This document shows positions 51,559-60,848 of a stretch of DNA of 64,000 bases, piece after piece. The notes below the pieces were generated by a model. The model saw only the letters and a program-made list of their open reading frames with translations, made no database searches and was not told the DNA's origin. The DNA is from Yoonia sp035117555. GTDB taxonomy: Bacteria; Pseudomonadota; Alphaproteobacteria; Rhodobacterales; Rhodobacteraceae. Made by a program: the position numbers and the translations under genes. Position 1 is the first letter of the stretch. Every line of letters begins with the position of its first letter. The DNA lies in the NCBI RefSeq assembly GCF_035117555.1, contig NZ_JAYKPK010000004.1:186001-250000 (forward strand), read 5' to 3'.

Positions 51559-52446
51559 ATGGGCGACACCGGCGACGGTTCTTCTAGCGCGGCGCATAGC
51601 GCGCCGCAGGACGAAACAGAAGAAAAACAGGGGCTTCTGGCCCGATTAAGGTTGGGCTTGCGCCCCAAGCAGGACGAGGATGAGGACAGCGCGACAGCGC
51701 GTCATTCCGCAAGTGTGGTGCCTACCGTTTTGGGTATGCTGAACCTGCGCCGGATGCGGGTCGAAGATGTATCAGTCCCGAAAACCGATATTGTCGCCGT
51801 CCCGGTCACCATCACCAAGGAAGAATTGGTGGATGTGTTCCGGGATTCGGGCATGACCCGTCTGCCGGTCTATGACACCACGCTGGACACGCCTGTGGGC
51901 ATTGCCAATCTCAAGGATTTCGCGCTGCGTTACGGCTTTAACGGTGGTGCCGAAGAATTGGATCTGCGCGACATGCTGCGGCCATTGTTGTTCGTGCCGC
52001 CCTCCATGCCCTTAGGCGTTTTGCTGCAAAAGATGCAGACTGAGCGGATTCATATGGCATTGGTGATTGATGAATATGGTGGCACCGACGGGTTGGTCAC
52101 CATCGAAGACCTGATCGAACAGGTCGTGGGCGAGATTGAAGATGAACATGACATTGCCGAAGCAAAAAGCTGGGTGATGGAAAAGCCGGGTGTCTATTTG
52201 GCGCAGGCCCGCACCGATCTTTACGATTTCGAGGCCGAGATCGGCATGAACCTGACCGAACATGACGATATCGATGAAGAAGAGATCGATACTCTGGGCG
52301 GTCTGGTGGCGATGCTGGCGGGCCATGTGCCGGCGCGCGGTGAAGTTGTGCCGCACCCGGATGGGCCGGAATTCGAGGTTGTCGATGCTGATCCGCGCCG
52401 GATCAAACGGTTGCGCGTGCGCATCAACACCACCCGCGATGCTTGA
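51559..52446 (+). CDS. CBS-domain hemolysin/CorC-family protein
   Basis: A 295-residue soluble protein with two CBS domains (about residues 75-205, including VEDVSVPKTDIVAVP and HMALVIDEYGGTDGLVTIEDL) and a C-terminal CorC/HlyC domain (about 215-290). It lacks the N-terminal membrane DUF21 of larger relatives. CorC proteins are linked to magnesium/cobalt efflux; the precise role is uncertain. It overlaps lnt by eight bases in the conserved phoH-ybeY-corC-lnt order. Confidence 0.88.
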   Translation: MGDTGDGSSSAAHSAPQDETEEKQGLLARLRLGLRPKQDEDEDSATARHSASVVPTVLGMLNLRRMRVEDVSVPKTDIVAVPVTITKEELVDVFRDSGMTRLPVYDTTLDTPVGIANLKDFALRYGFNGGAEELDLRDMLRPLLFVPPSMPLGVLLQKMQTERIHMALVIDEYGGTDGLVTIEDLIEQVVGEIEDEHDIAEAKSWVMEKPGVYLAQARTDLYDFEAEIGMNLTEHDDIDEEEIDTLGGLVAMLAGHVPARGEVVPHPDGPEFEVVDADPRRIKRLRVRINTTRDA

Positions 52447-53920
52447 TAGGTTGCCGCGCTGGGCGCGCTTTGGCGCGCTTTTCGGGCTGGGCGTCGTAGC
52501 GGGTCTGGGGCAAGCGCCGCTTGATCTTTGGCCTGCGACACTGATCGGTTTGGCGGTGTTTTTCGTCTGGCAGGGCCGGGTGATATCGGCCCGCGCGGCG
52601 GCCTGGCGGGCGTGGGTTTTCGGGCTGGGCTATTTTGCCTTCACATTGCGCTGGATTGTTGAGCCGTTTCTGGTCGATGCGCCGCGCCATGGCTGGATGG
52701 CCCCTTTTGCGATTTTGCTGATGGCCTCGGGCGCGGCGCTGTTCTGGGCGATAGCCGGATGGTTTGCGCAGCGTCTGGCACCGCGTAGTCAGGTTGCGTT
52801 GGCGCTGTTCCTAGTCGCGACAGAGATGACGCGGTCGTTGATTCTGACGGGTTTTCCTTGGGCTTTGCTCGGTCATATCTGGGTGCCGACATGGATGGCG
52901 CAGGCCTCGGCCCTCGGTGGGCCGCATTTGCTGACGCTGATCACCGTGTTGGCGGCACTGGGCCTTGCGCGGCTTTGGGCGCGTGACTGGCTGCGCGGCG
53001 CTGTCGTGCTGGCGGTGTTGGCGCTGCTGGCGATCACCCTGCGCCCCGGGCCCGCGCCGCAATTGGCGGATGATGCGCCTGTCGTGCGGATGGTGCAGCC
53101 CAATGCGCCGCAGCATCTGAAATGGGACCCTGCGTATCGCGATGCGTTTGTGAATACGCTGGTCGGATTGTCGGGGCAGGGGGAGCGGCCCGATCTGGTC
53201 GTCTGGCCGGAAACGGCGGTGCCCTATCTGCTCAACTACATCATCGACGACCTGAGCCAGTTTGATGAAGCTGCGCGCGGCGCGCCTTTGGTCTTTGGCG
53301 TGCAGCGGCAGGATGAACGGGGCTGGTATTACAATTCATTGGTGGTGATGGAACAGGGCGGCCAGATCACCCAGACTTATGACAAACAGCATCTGGTGCC
53401 GTTTGGCGAATATGTCCCCTTTGGCGATCTGCTGGGCCGGATCGGCATCCGCGGCATGGCCGTGCAGGAAGGTGGCGGATTTGCCGCAGGCACGACACCC
53501 GGCCCGGTCAATATCCCCGGGATCGGCCCCGCCGTGCCGCTGATCTGTTACGAAGGCATCTTTGCCGAGGAAATCATCACCGGCCCGAACCGGCCCCGGA
53601 TGCTGCTGTTGATCACCAATGACGGCTGGTTCGGGCAGGCGGCAGGGCCACATCAGCATCTGGCGCAGGCCCGTTTGCGCGCGATTGAGCAACGTCTGCC
53701 CATGGTGCGGGTCGGCAATACCGGTATTTCGGCGATGATCGATGCGCAGGGCCGGATACTGGCCTCGCTGCCTTTGGGCGTCGAAGGCGTGCTTGATGCG
53801 GCTTTGCCTGCGGTCGGGGATGCGCCACCCTATGCACGCCTTGGCGATTGGCCGGTGGGTCTGGTGTTGCTTTTCGGTCTGCTGACGGGCGTTCTGCGCC
53901 GCCGCCGCGATAGCGATTGA
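52439..53920 (+). CDS. lnt: Apolipoprotein N-acyltransferase
   Basis: A 493-residue inner-membrane enzyme. Five or six N-terminal spans are followed by the nitrilase-like domain with the catalytic triad: glutamate in VVWPETAVPYL, lysine in TYDKQHLVPFGEYVPF and cysteine in LICYEGIF. A last span is at the C-terminus. It adds the third acyl chain to lipoproteins. The ATG at 52439 overlaps the corC stop. A SAM/SAH riboswitch for metK follows its stop after 38 bases. Confidence 0.95.
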   Translation: MLDRLPRWARFGALFGLGVVAGLGQAPLDLWPATLIGLAVFFVWQGRVISARAAAWRAWVFGLGYFAFTLRWIVEPFLVDAPRHGWMAPFAILLMASGAALFWAIAGWFAQRLAPRSQVALALFLVATEMTRSLILTGFPWALLGHIWVPTWMAQASALGGPHLLTLITVLAALGLARLWARDWLRGAVVLAVLALLAITLRPGPAPQLADDAPVVRMVQPNAPQHLKWDPAYRDAFVNTLVGLSGQGERPDLVVWPETAVPYLLNYIIDDLSQFDEAARGAPLVFGVQRQDERGWYYNSLVVMEQGGQITQTYDKQHLVPFGEYVPFGDLLGRIGIRGMAVQEGGGFAAGTTPGPVNIPGIGPAVPLICYEGIFAEEIITGPNRPRMLLLITNDGWFGQAAGPHQHLAQARLRAIEQRLPMVRVGNTGISAMIDAQGRILASLPLGVEGVLDAALPAVGDAPPYARLGDWPVGLVLLFGLLTGVLRRRRDSD

Positions 53921-53957
53921 CGCCAAGAGGGTCAGCCCATACACCCGGCGGTAGTTC

Positions 53958-54003
53958 TGTCACAACGGCTTCCTGACGTGACAGTTGGTTTTCATTGGAG
54001 CAC
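53958..54003 (+). promoter_or_regulatory. SAM/SAH riboswitch controlling metK
   Basis: Upstream of metK lies TGTCACAACGGCTTCCTGAC followed by GTGACA and, after a short spacer, TTGGAGCA. The TGTCAC/GTGACA helix (53958-53963/53978-53983) and the pairing of GCTTCC with GGAGC (53998-54002) are those of the SAM/SAH riboswitch known from metK leaders of Rhodobacterales. The second pairing sequesters the Shine-Dalgarno GGAG, so ligand binding should switch translation off. Confidence 0.88.
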
Positions 54004-54009
54004 GTCCTC

Positions 54010-55191
54010 ATGGCACGACAAGATTATATTTTCACCTCGGAATCCGTTTCCGAGGGGCATCCTGACAAAGTTTGCGACCGGATTTCCGACGCAGTGCTGG
54101 ATGCTTTCCTGGCCGAAGAACCGCAAGCGCGGGTGGCCTGCGAAACTTTCGCCACCACCAACCGCGTTGTCATCGGGGGCGAGGTCGGCCTGACGGACAA
54201 ATCCCGTCTGACAGATTTCATCGGCCGGGTTGAAGGCATCGCGCGCGATTGCATCAAGGATATCGGCTATGAGCAGGATGCGTTTCACCACGCCACCTGT
54301 GAGGTGACGAACCTGCTGCATGCGCAATCCGCCCATATCGCCCAGGGAGTCGATGCCGCGGAAGGTAAGGAAGAAGGCGCCGGCGATCAGGGCATCATGT
54401 TCGGCTATGCCACGACAGAGACCGAAGAGCTGATGCCGGCCCCGATCCAATACGCCCATGCTGTGCTGCGCCGTCTGGCCGAAGTGCGTAAATCAGGTGA
54501 AGAACCGACCCTGCGCCCCGATGCGAAAAGCCAGATCTCGGTCCGCTATGTGAACCGCAAGCCGGTCGAGGTGACATCGATCGTGCTGTCGACGCAGCAC
54601 CAGTTTGCGACACAGACCAGTGCCGATATCCGTGCGATCGTGGAGCCGCATATCCGCGCTGTGCTGCCCGATGGTCTGATCACAGATGAAACCGAATGGT
54701 GGGTGAACCCGACTGGTGTGTTCGTGATCGGTGGTCCTGACGGCGATGCCGGTCTGACCGGGCGCAAGATCATCGTGGATACTTATGGCGGTGCAGCCCT
54801 GCATGGCGGTGGCGCCTTTTCCGGCAAAGATCCGACCAAAGTGGACCGCTCTGCCGCCTATGCGGCGCGTTATCTGGCCAAGAATGTGGTGGCGTCCGGC
54901 ATGGCGGAACGCTGCACGATACAGCTCAGCTATGCGATTGGCGTTGCGCGGCCTTTGTCGATCTATGTCGATACCCATGACACCGGCGAAGTGGACCCGG
55001 CTGCGATTGAACGTGCCGTCGCGCAGGTGATGGATCTGACGCCGCGCGGTATCAGGGAACATCTGCAGTTGAACCGCCCGATCTATGCCCGCACCTCGGC
55101 CTATGGTCATTTTGGTCGCGCACCTGAGGATGATGGCGGATTCAGCTGGGAAAAGACCGATCTGGTCGAGGCGCTGAAGCGCGCTGTTTAA
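54010..55191 (+). CDS. metK: S-adenosylmethionine synthase
   Basis: A 393-residue MetK. The start FTSESVSEGHPDKVCDRISD, GAGDQGIMFGYA and the flexible-loop region are all typical, with GGAFSGKDPTKVDRSAAYAA near the C-terminal third. It makes SAM from methionine and ATP. The start is the ATG at 54010, nine bases after the GGAG held in the riboswitch. The TTG at 53995 lies inside the riboswitch and is not the start. Confidence 0.97.
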   Translation: MARQDYIFTSESVSEGHPDKVCDRISDAVLDAFLAEEPQARVACETFATTNRVVIGGEVGLTDKSRLTDFIGRVEGIARDCIKDIGYEQDAFHHATCEVTNLLHAQSAHIAQGVDAAEGKEEGAGDQGIMFGYATTETEELMPAPIQYAHAVLRRLAEVRKSGEEPTLRPDAKSQISVRYVNRKPVEVTSIVLSTQHQFATQTSADIRAIVEPHIRAVLPDGLITDETEWWVNPTGVFVIGGPDGDAGLTGRKIIVDTYGGAALHGGGAFSGKDPTKVDRSAAYAARYLAKNVVASGMAERCTIQLSYAIGVARPLSIYVDTHDTGEVDPAAIERAVAQVMDLTPRGIREHLQLNRPIYARTSAYGHFGRAPEDDGGFSWEKTDLVEALKRAV

Positions 55192-55229
55192 AAGGTCAGG
55201 TGGATCAGCGGTCACCTGACACAGATTGC

Positions 55230-55264
55230 CATGCGGCGGCGGGATTGCTACATGCCGCCGCATG
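55230..55264 (+). promoter_or_regulatory. 11-bp perfect hairpin covering the trmB start codon
   Basis: CATGCGGCGGC (55230-55240) is the exact reverse complement of GCCGCCGCATG (55254-55264), with a 13-base loop. The 3' arm includes the trmB ATG at 55262. There is no T-run, so it is not a clear terminator for metK. Melting or ribosome approach would be needed to expose the start. A weaker GTCAGGTG/CACCTGAC stem lies just upstream at 55195-55220. Confidence 0.6.
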
Positions 55265-55975
55265 ACAAAGACACATCACCCCTCCGGCGCGCCATGGCGT
55301 AATTTCTATGGCCGCTTTCGCGGCAAGACGATCCGCGCCAGCCAGCATGATTATCTTGAAAACGATCTGGACCCGCTGTCGCCGGGGCCGGTGAGCTGGG
55401 AAGACAACCCCGACCGGCATCCGATTGATCTGGAGGCTTTGTTTCCGGGCAAGGACATCTGGCTGGAGATTGGTTTCGGCGGCGGCGAACATCTGGTGCA
55501 TATGGCGCAGACCTATCCCAATATCGGGATCATCGGCGCGGAGCCGTTCATCAACGGTGTCGCGATGTTGCTGGGCAAGATCCGCAAGGCGGAGGTCGAA
55601 AACCTTGCCGTCTATCCGGGTGATGTGCGGAATGTTTTTGATGTGCTGCCAGCGCAATCGCTGTCGCGTGTGTTTCTGAACTATCCTGATCCTTGGCCGA
55701 AAAAGCGCCATCACCGGCGGCGGTTTGTCACCGCCGAACATCTCGCGCCGTTGCACCGGGTGATGAAACCCGGCGCGCAGTTGCGCGTAGCCACCGATAT
55801 TCCCGATTACGTCCGCCAGACGCTGGAAGAAGTGCCGTGTCAGGGGTTTGACTGGTTGGCTGAAGGTCCTGCAGATTGGCGCACCCCTTGGGAAGATTGG
55901 GTATCGACTCGATATGAGAAAAAGGCACTCCGCGAGGGGCGTGTGCCGCATTATCTGACCTTTGTCAGGGTTTAA
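55262..55975 (+). CDS. trmB: tRNA (guanine-N7-)-methyltransferase
   Basis: A 237-residue TrmB. The SAM-binding motif is WLEIGFGGGEHLVHM and the family motif is NYPDPWPKKRHHRRRF. The catalytic-type residues follow in IPDYVRQTLEE and WVSTRYEKKALREG. It methylates G46 of tRNA. The ATG at 55262 lies in the 3' arm of a strong hairpin; an in-frame TTG at 55226 is an alternative. It lies 70 bases after metK. Confidence 0.93.
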   Translation: MTKTHHPSGAPWRNFYGRFRGKTIRASQHDYLENDLDPLSPGPVSWEDNPDRHPIDLEALFPGKDIWLEIGFGGGEHLVHMAQTYPNIGIIGAEPFINGVAMLLGKIRKAEVENLAVYPGDVRNVFDVLPAQSLSRVFLNYPDPWPKKRHHRRRFVTAEHLAPLHRVMKPGAQLRVATDIPDYVRQTLEEVPCQGFDWLAEGPADWRTPWEDWVSTRYEKKALREGRVPHYLTFVRV

Positions 55976-55984
55976 AAGATTCTT

Positions 55985-56018
55985 GCCTCCGGCGGGAGTA
56001 TTTTGAACAAAGCGAGGC
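55985..56018 (+). repeat. Intergenic repeat copy after trmB
   Basis: GCCTCCGGCGGGAGTATTTT followed by GAACAAAGCGAGG. This is the second subtype of the family repeat (the start is shared with the GGGATATTT subtype). The closest copy in the window is at 1269-1297. Confidence 0.6.
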
Positions 56019-56081
56019 GGGGTGATGGATTTCGCAGTGCGGCTGCGCTACCAGATCGTGAATGTAAGAAGGATAACGCCC

Positions 56082-57434
56082 ATGTCAGCCCACGGCACCC
56101 CGATCCCGATGATGTCCAGCGCCTGCGGCCCGTTGCAGGGCGAGGCCAATGTGCCCGGTGATAAATCAATCTCGCACCGTTCCCTGATCCTTGGTGCGAT
56201 GTGTATCGGCGAAACACGGATCACCGGGCTGCTGGAAGGCGATGACGTGCTGGATACGGCCCGCGCGATGCGCGCTTTCGGGGCTGAAGTGACCAATCAC
56301 GGCGGTGGCGAATGGTCCGTGCGCGGCGTCGGTGTGGGTGGATTTGCCGAACCGGATCAGGTGATTGATTGCGGCAATTCCGGCACTGGCGTTCGGCTGA
56401 TCATGGGTGCGATGGCGACGACGCCGATTACGGTGACCTTTACCGGCGATGCATCGTTGAATGGTCGTCCGATGGGGCGGGTGACTGATCCTTTGGCCTT
56501 GTTCGGAACGCGGGCGGTGGGTCGTGACGGGGGACGTTTGCCAATGACCCTCGTCGGTGCGGCTGATCCGATGCCGGTGCGCTATATGGTGCCCGTGCCG
56601 TCAGCGCAGGTGAAATCGGCGGTGTTGCTGGCCGGGCTGAATGCGCCGGGCCAGACTGTCGTGATCGAGAAAGAGGCGACCCGCGATCATACCGAACGGA
56701 TGTTGCAGGGGTTCGGGGCTACCGTGACGGTGGAAGAGACGGATGAGGGGCGGGTGATCACCCTTGACGGACAGCCGGAATTGCAGCCGCAGGATATTGT
56801 CGTGCCGCGTGATCCGTCCTCTGCTGCGTTTCCGGTCTGTGCGGCGCTGATCGTGCCAGGGTCGGATGTGCTGGTCCCCAATATCGGGCTGAACCCGACG
56901 CGGGCGGGGCTGTTCACCACCTTGCAGGAAATGGGTGCCGATCTGACATTCGAGAATATGCGCGAGGAAGGCGGCGAACCTGTCGCCGATCTGCGCGCGC
57001 GGTTTTCGCCCGACCTGCGCGGGATTGCTGTGCCGCCGGAACGGGCGGCCAGCATGATCGATGAATATCCGGTGCTGTCGGTCGTTGCCGCCTTTGCGCA
57101 GGGCGTGACCGAGATGCAGGGCGTCAAGGAACTCCGCGTTAAGGAAAGCGACCGGATTGATGCCATGGCGCAAGGATTGCGCGCGGCGGGTGTGACGGTC
57201 GATGAAGGGCCGGATTGGTGGCGCGTGACTGGCCTTGGTCACGGTAACGTGCCGGGCGGTGTGACGGTCGAAAGCCGTCTGGACCACCGGATTGCGATGG
57301 CCTTTATCGTGCTGGGCATGGCGGCGCAGCAACCGATCACGGTGGATGATGCCGCACCGATCACCACGTCATTCCCGATTTTTGAGCCGTTGATGAATGA
57401 TCTGGGTGCCCAGATCGCACGGATCAGCGCATGA
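56082..57434 (+). CDS. aroA: 3-phosphoshikimate 1-carboxyvinyltransferase (EPSP synthase)
   Basis: A 450-residue EPSP synthase. The N-terminal PGDKSISHRSLILG and the glycine/asparagine motif GNSGTGVRLIMGAMA are followed by the C-terminal segment LRVKESDRIDAMAQGL and DHRIAMAFIVLG. It makes EPSP from shikimate 3-phosphate and PEP. The start at 56082 has AAGGA upstream; the frame is open to 56022 without a good site. The stop overlaps cmk by ATGA. Confidence 0.97.
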   Translation: MSAHGTPIPMMSSACGPLQGEANVPGDKSISHRSLILGAMCIGETRITGLLEGDDVLDTARAMRAFGAEVTNHGGGEWSVRGVGVGGFAEPDQVIDCGNSGTGVRLIMGAMATTPITVTFTGDASLNGRPMGRVTDPLALFGTRAVGRDGGRLPMTLVGAADPMPVRYMVPVPSAQVKSAVLLAGLNAPGQTVVIEKEATRDHTERMLQGFGATVTVEETDEGRVITLDGQPELQPQDIVVPRDPSSAAFPVCAALIVPGSDVLVPNIGLNPTRAGLFTTLQEMGADLTFENMREEGGEPVADLRARFSPDLRGIAVPPERAASMIDEYPVLSVVAAFAQGVTEMQGVKELRVKESDRIDAMAQGLRAAGVTVDEGPDWWRVTGLGHGNVPGGVTVESRLDHRIAMAFIVLGMAAQQPITVDDAAPITTSFPIFEPLMNDLGAQIARISA

Positions 57435-58051
57435 GTTTCACGGTGGCCATCGACGGGCCTGCCGCTGCCGGGAAAGGCACGATTTCCAAGGCGGTGGCGG
57501 CGCATTTCGGCTTTGCGCATCTGGATACCGGGTTGCTTTACCGTGCCGTGGGGGCGGGGATGCTCAAGGGCGGTGATCCGGTTTTTGTGGCGCAAAACCT
57601 CGATCCGGCACAGATGGATGCCAGCACCTTGCGCAGTGCCGCAGTCGCGCAGGCCGCCAGTGAAGTCGCCGTGAACCCGGCAGTGCGCGATGCGCTGACT
57701 GCGTTTCAGCGGGCTTTTGCGGCAAGGCCGGAAGGGGCGGTGCTGGATGGCCGCGATATCGGCACGGTGATCTGTCCGGGGGCGCAGGTGAAATTATTTG
57801 TCACCGCCTCGGCCCCGCGCCGGGCGGAACGGCGCTATGCGGAATTGCAGGGCAGCGGCAGCGATACCACGCTGGATGCTGTTCTTGCCGATGTGCAGGC
57901 ACGCGATGCACGTGATGCAGGGCGCGCGACAGCGCCACTGGCTGCGGCGGCGGATGCGGTGCTGATCGACACATCGGATATGACCATCGCGCAGGCGGTG
58001 GCACAGGCCATCGCGGTGATCGAACAGGTGCAAAAAACCTTGCGCGATTGA
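57431..58051 (+). CDS. cmk: Cytidylate kinase
   Basis: A 206-residue (d)CMP kinase. The P-loop is VAIDGPAAAGKGTISKAVA, followed by DTGLLYRAVG and LDGRDIGTVICP. The ATG overlaps the aroA stop (ATGA); aroA-cmk-rpsA is a classic order. It phosphorylates CMP and dCMP. Confidence 0.96.
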   Translation: MSFTVAIDGPAAAGKGTISKAVAAHFGFAHLDTGLLYRAVGAGMLKGGDPVFVAQNLDPAQMDASTLRSAAVAQAASEVAVNPAVRDALTAFQRAFAARPEGAVLDGRDIGTVICPGAQVKLFVTASAPRRAERRYAELQGSGSDTTLDAVLADVQARDARDAGRATAPLAAAADAVLIDTSDMTIAQAVAQAIAVIEQVQKTLRD

Positions 58052-58241
58052 GGCAGGCAGCTTATACGCGCCCCTGTTGAAGCGTCGATAACAGGCGCGA
58101 ACGTGAGACTTGAGCGGGGTCGGTATGCACCGGCCCTGTTGTTTTACATTCGCAGCGTCGCCCGACCAAATCGCAACCCAAAGACCGGCGGACACAACCG
58201 CTCGGCCCGTATAAAACCAAACGTTAGGAAAACGACGCCAC

Positions 58242-59912
58242 ATGGCAAATACAATGGACGAGTTTGAAGCACTCTTGAACGAAAGCTTCGAAATGGACAC
58301 ACCCGCTGAAGGGTCTGTCGTCAAAGGCAAGGTGATCGCAATCGAAGCGGGCCAAGCCATCATCGATGTCGGCTACAAGATGGAAGGCCGTATCGATCTG
58401 AAAGAATTCGCAAATCCCGGCGAAGCCCCTGAAATCAAAGTCGGTGACACGGTCGAAGTGTTCCTGCGTCAGGTCGAAAACGCCCGTGGCGAAGCCGTCA
58501 TTTCGCGTGAAATGGCCCGCCGCGAAGAAGCCTGGGATCGTCTGGAAAAAGCCTATGCTGACGAAGAGCGTGTCGATGGCGCGATCTTTGGCCGCGTCAA
58601 AGGCGGGTTCACCGTGGATCTGGGCGGCGCTGTCGCGTTCCTGCCAGGTTCGCAGGTTGACGTGCGTCCTGTGCGCGATGCCGGTCCGCTGATGAACATG
58701 AAGCAGCCGTTCCAGATTCTGAAAATGGACCGTCGCCGGGGCAACATCGTTGTGTCGCGCCGTGCGATCCTGGAAGAATCACGTGCCGAACAGCGTGCTG
58801 AAGTCATCGGCAATCTGACCGAAGGTCAGGAAGTTGACGGCGTGGTCAAGAACATCACCGAATATGGTGCGTTTGTTGATCTGGGCGGCGTTGACGGCCT
58901 GCTGCACGTCACCGACATGGCATGGCGCCGTGTGAACCACCCATCCGAGATTCTTGCCATCGGCGAGACGATCAAGGTGCAGGTCATCAAGATCAACAAA
59001 GAAACCCACCGTATCAGCCTTGGCATGAAACAGCTGCAGGAAGATCCGTGGGATGCTGTGGAATCCAAGTTCAGCTTGGGTTCGGTCCATCAGGGCCGCG
59101 TGACCAACATCACCGATTACGGCGCATTTGTTGAGCTGGAAGCCGGCGTTGAAGGTCTGGTTCACGTGTCGGAAATGTCCTGGACCAAGAAAAACGTCCA
59201 CCCCGGCAAGATCGTTTCGACATCCCAGGAAGTCGAAGTCATGGTGCTGGAAATCGACAGCGCCAAGCGTCGCGTGTCGCTTGGTCTGAAACAGACACAG
59301 CGTAACCCATGGGAAGTGTTTGCAGAAACCCATCCTGAGGGCACCGAGGTCGAAGGCGAAGTCAAGAACATCACCGAATTCGGTCTGTTCATTGGCCTTG
59401 AAGGCGACATCGACGGCATGGTCCACCTGTCCGACCTGACATGGGAAGGCCGTGGCGAAGACGTCATCGGCGATTTCCGCAAGGGCGACATCGTGAAAGC
59501 CAAGGTTGCCGAAGTTGACGTTGAAAAAGAACGCATCAGCCTGTCGATCAAGGCGCTGGACGGTGATCCGTTCGCGGATGCGATCGGTGGCGTGAAGCGC
59601 GGGTCGATCATCACTGTCGAAGTGACCAAGATCGAAGACGGCGGCATTGAGGTCGAATACGAAGGCATGAAGTCGTTCATCCGTCGTTCCGATCTGTCGC
59701 GTGACCGTGCCGAACAGCGCCCAGAGCGTTTCGGAGTTGGCGACAAGGTCGACGTGCGCGTGACCAACATCGACAGCAAGACCCGCAAGCTGGGTCTGTC
59801 GATCAAAGCACGTGAGATCGCAGAAGAAAAAGAAGCCGTGGAACAATTCGGGTCTTCGGATTCCGGTGCGTCCTTGGGCGACATTCTGGGGGCCGCGCTG
59901 AAGCGCGACTAA
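58242..59912 (+). CDS. rpsA: 30S ribosomal protein S1
   Basis: A 556-residue S1 with six S1/OB RNA-binding domains (from about residue 22 in steps of 85-90; the third and fourth contain GVVKNITEYGAFVDLGGVDG and VTNITDYGAFVELEAG). It guides mRNA onto the 30S subunit. The 190-base leader between cmk and rpsA holds no gene; in other bacteria S1 represses its own translation through such a leader. AGGA lies about 12 bases before the ATG. A good terminator follows. Confidence 0.97.
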   Translation: MANTMDEFEALLNESFEMDTPAEGSVVKGKVIAIEAGQAIIDVGYKMEGRIDLKEFANPGEAPEIKVGDTVEVFLRQVENARGEAVISREMARREEAWDRLEKAYADEERVDGAIFGRVKGGFTVDLGGAVAFLPGSQVDVRPVRDAGPLMNMKQPFQILKMDRRRGNIVVSRRAILEESRAEQRAEVIGNLTEGQEVDGVVKNITEYGAFVDLGGVDGLLHVTDMAWRRVNHPSEILAIGETIKVQVIKINKETHRISLGMKQLQEDPWDAVESKFSLGSVHQGRVTNITDYGAFVELEAGVEGLVHVSEMSWTKKNVHPGKIVSTSQEVEVMVLEIDSAKRRVSLGLKQTQRNPWEVFAETHPEGTEVEGEVKNITEFGLFIGLEGDIDGMVHLSDLTWEGRGEDVIGDFRKGDIVKAKVAEVDVEKERISLSIKALDGDPFADAIGGVKRGSIITVEVTKIEDGGIEVEYEGMKSFIRRSDLSRDRAEQRPERFGVGDKVDVRVTNIDSKTRKLGLSIKAREIAEEKEAVEQFGSSDSGASLGDILGAALKRD

Positions 59913-59933
59913 ACCACCCAGACTGACCAGATC

Positions 59934-59968
59934 AGCCCCGTTGCAAGCGATTGCGGCGGGGCTTTTTT
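59934..59968 (+). terminator. Rho-independent terminator after rpsA
   Basis: AGCCCCG (59934-59940) pairs with CGGGGCT (59957-59963) around a 16-base loop, followed by a run of six T to 59968. It lies 22 bases after the rpsA stop. Confidence 0.85.
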
Positions 59969-60200
59969 ATGGCACTTTCGGGACGCTGGCTGCCCGAATC
60001 ATATGTGCGGTGCTGCGATGCAGCAGCGCTGGTGCAGCAGGGCTCTGGCGGAATATCGCCAAAGTTTCCTGCAATTTCAGTCGCTTTGTCCCCAAAAAAC
60101 CGACAATGACTGCAAAGCCATGCTTTCCGTATGCGGTCTTTGTTCCTATAGTTTGCGCTATCGCCGCTGCGTGCGTTCTGCCAAACCAAAGGACACTGCC

Positions 60201-60482
60201 ATGATCCGTTCGGAACTGATTCAGAAAATTGCTGACGAAAATCCGCATCTTTATCAGCGCGACGTCGAAAGGATCGTCAATACCATCTTTGACCAGATCA
60301 CCGATGCAATGGCGCAGGGCAACCGAGTCGAATTGCGCGGTTTCGGCGCGTTTTCGGTCAAAAAGCGCGACCCGCGTCTGGGGCGTAATCCGCGTACCGG
60401 GGAAGCGGTTGAAGTTGACGAAAAACACGTGCCGTTCTTCAAGACGGGAAAGCTGTTGCGCGACCGGCTCAACGGCCAGTAA
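60201..60482 (+). CDS. ihfB: Integration host factor subunit beta
   Basis: A 93-residue HU/IHF-family DNA-bending protein. It has IRSELIQKIADENPHL at the start and the IHF-type arm RNPRTGEAVEVDEKHVPFF. It forms a heterodimer with IhfA encoded elsewhere. AAAGGAC precedes the ATG. The 230 bases between the rpsA terminator and this gene have no gene I can name and should hold its promoter. Confidence 0.95.
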   Translation: MIRSELIQKIADENPHLYQRDVERIVNTIFDQITDAMAQGNRVELRGFGAFSVKKRDPRLGRNPRTGEAVEVDEKHVPFFKTGKLLRDRLNGQ

Positions 60483-60491
60483 GAGGGTCCT

Positions 60492-60848
60492 ATGAAGACT
60501 ATTCGTTATGCCTTTTGGGCCATCGTCGCGCTTTGCCTGATTCTGATCGGGCTGGCCAACCGTGATCCTGTGACCGTGCGCGCCATGCCCGTCGCGCTCA
60601 GCGATCTGCTGGGCCTCTCGCCCGACCTGACCCTGCCGCTGTTCGTGGTGATTTTCATCGGCGTTGGCGCCGGTCTTGCCATCGGGTTCCTGTGGGAATG
60701 GGTGCGCGAACACCGCATCCGGGTCGAGGCGCGCAGAAAAGCGCGCGAGGTTGAAAACCTGCGCCGCGAGGTCAGTCAACTGCGCGGTGCGGCGGCGGGT
60801 GCCACATCAGATGATGATGTGCTGGCGCTGCTGGAACAAAAACGCTGA
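60492..60848 (+). CDS. LapA-domain (DUF1049) small membrane protein
   Basis: A 118-residue protein. Two spans (about residues 5-22 and 45-66, PLFVVIFIGVGAGLAIGFLW) form a LapA-like hairpin, followed by a charged coiled-coil-prone tail (RVEARRKAREVENLRREVSQ). E. coli LapA works with LapB in LPS control; the role here is by homology only. The stop overlaps the trpF start (TGATG). Confidence 0.85.
   Translation: MKTIRYAFWAIVALCLILIGLANRDPVTVRAMPVALSDLLGLSPDLTLPLFVVIFIGVGAGLAIGFLWEWVREHRIRVEARRKAREVENLRREVSQLRGAAAGATSDDDVLALLEQKR

Noticed and set aside
58779..59846. A 355-codon minus-strand frame opposite rpsA
   Set aside because: It mirrors the repeated S1 domains and has no independent support.
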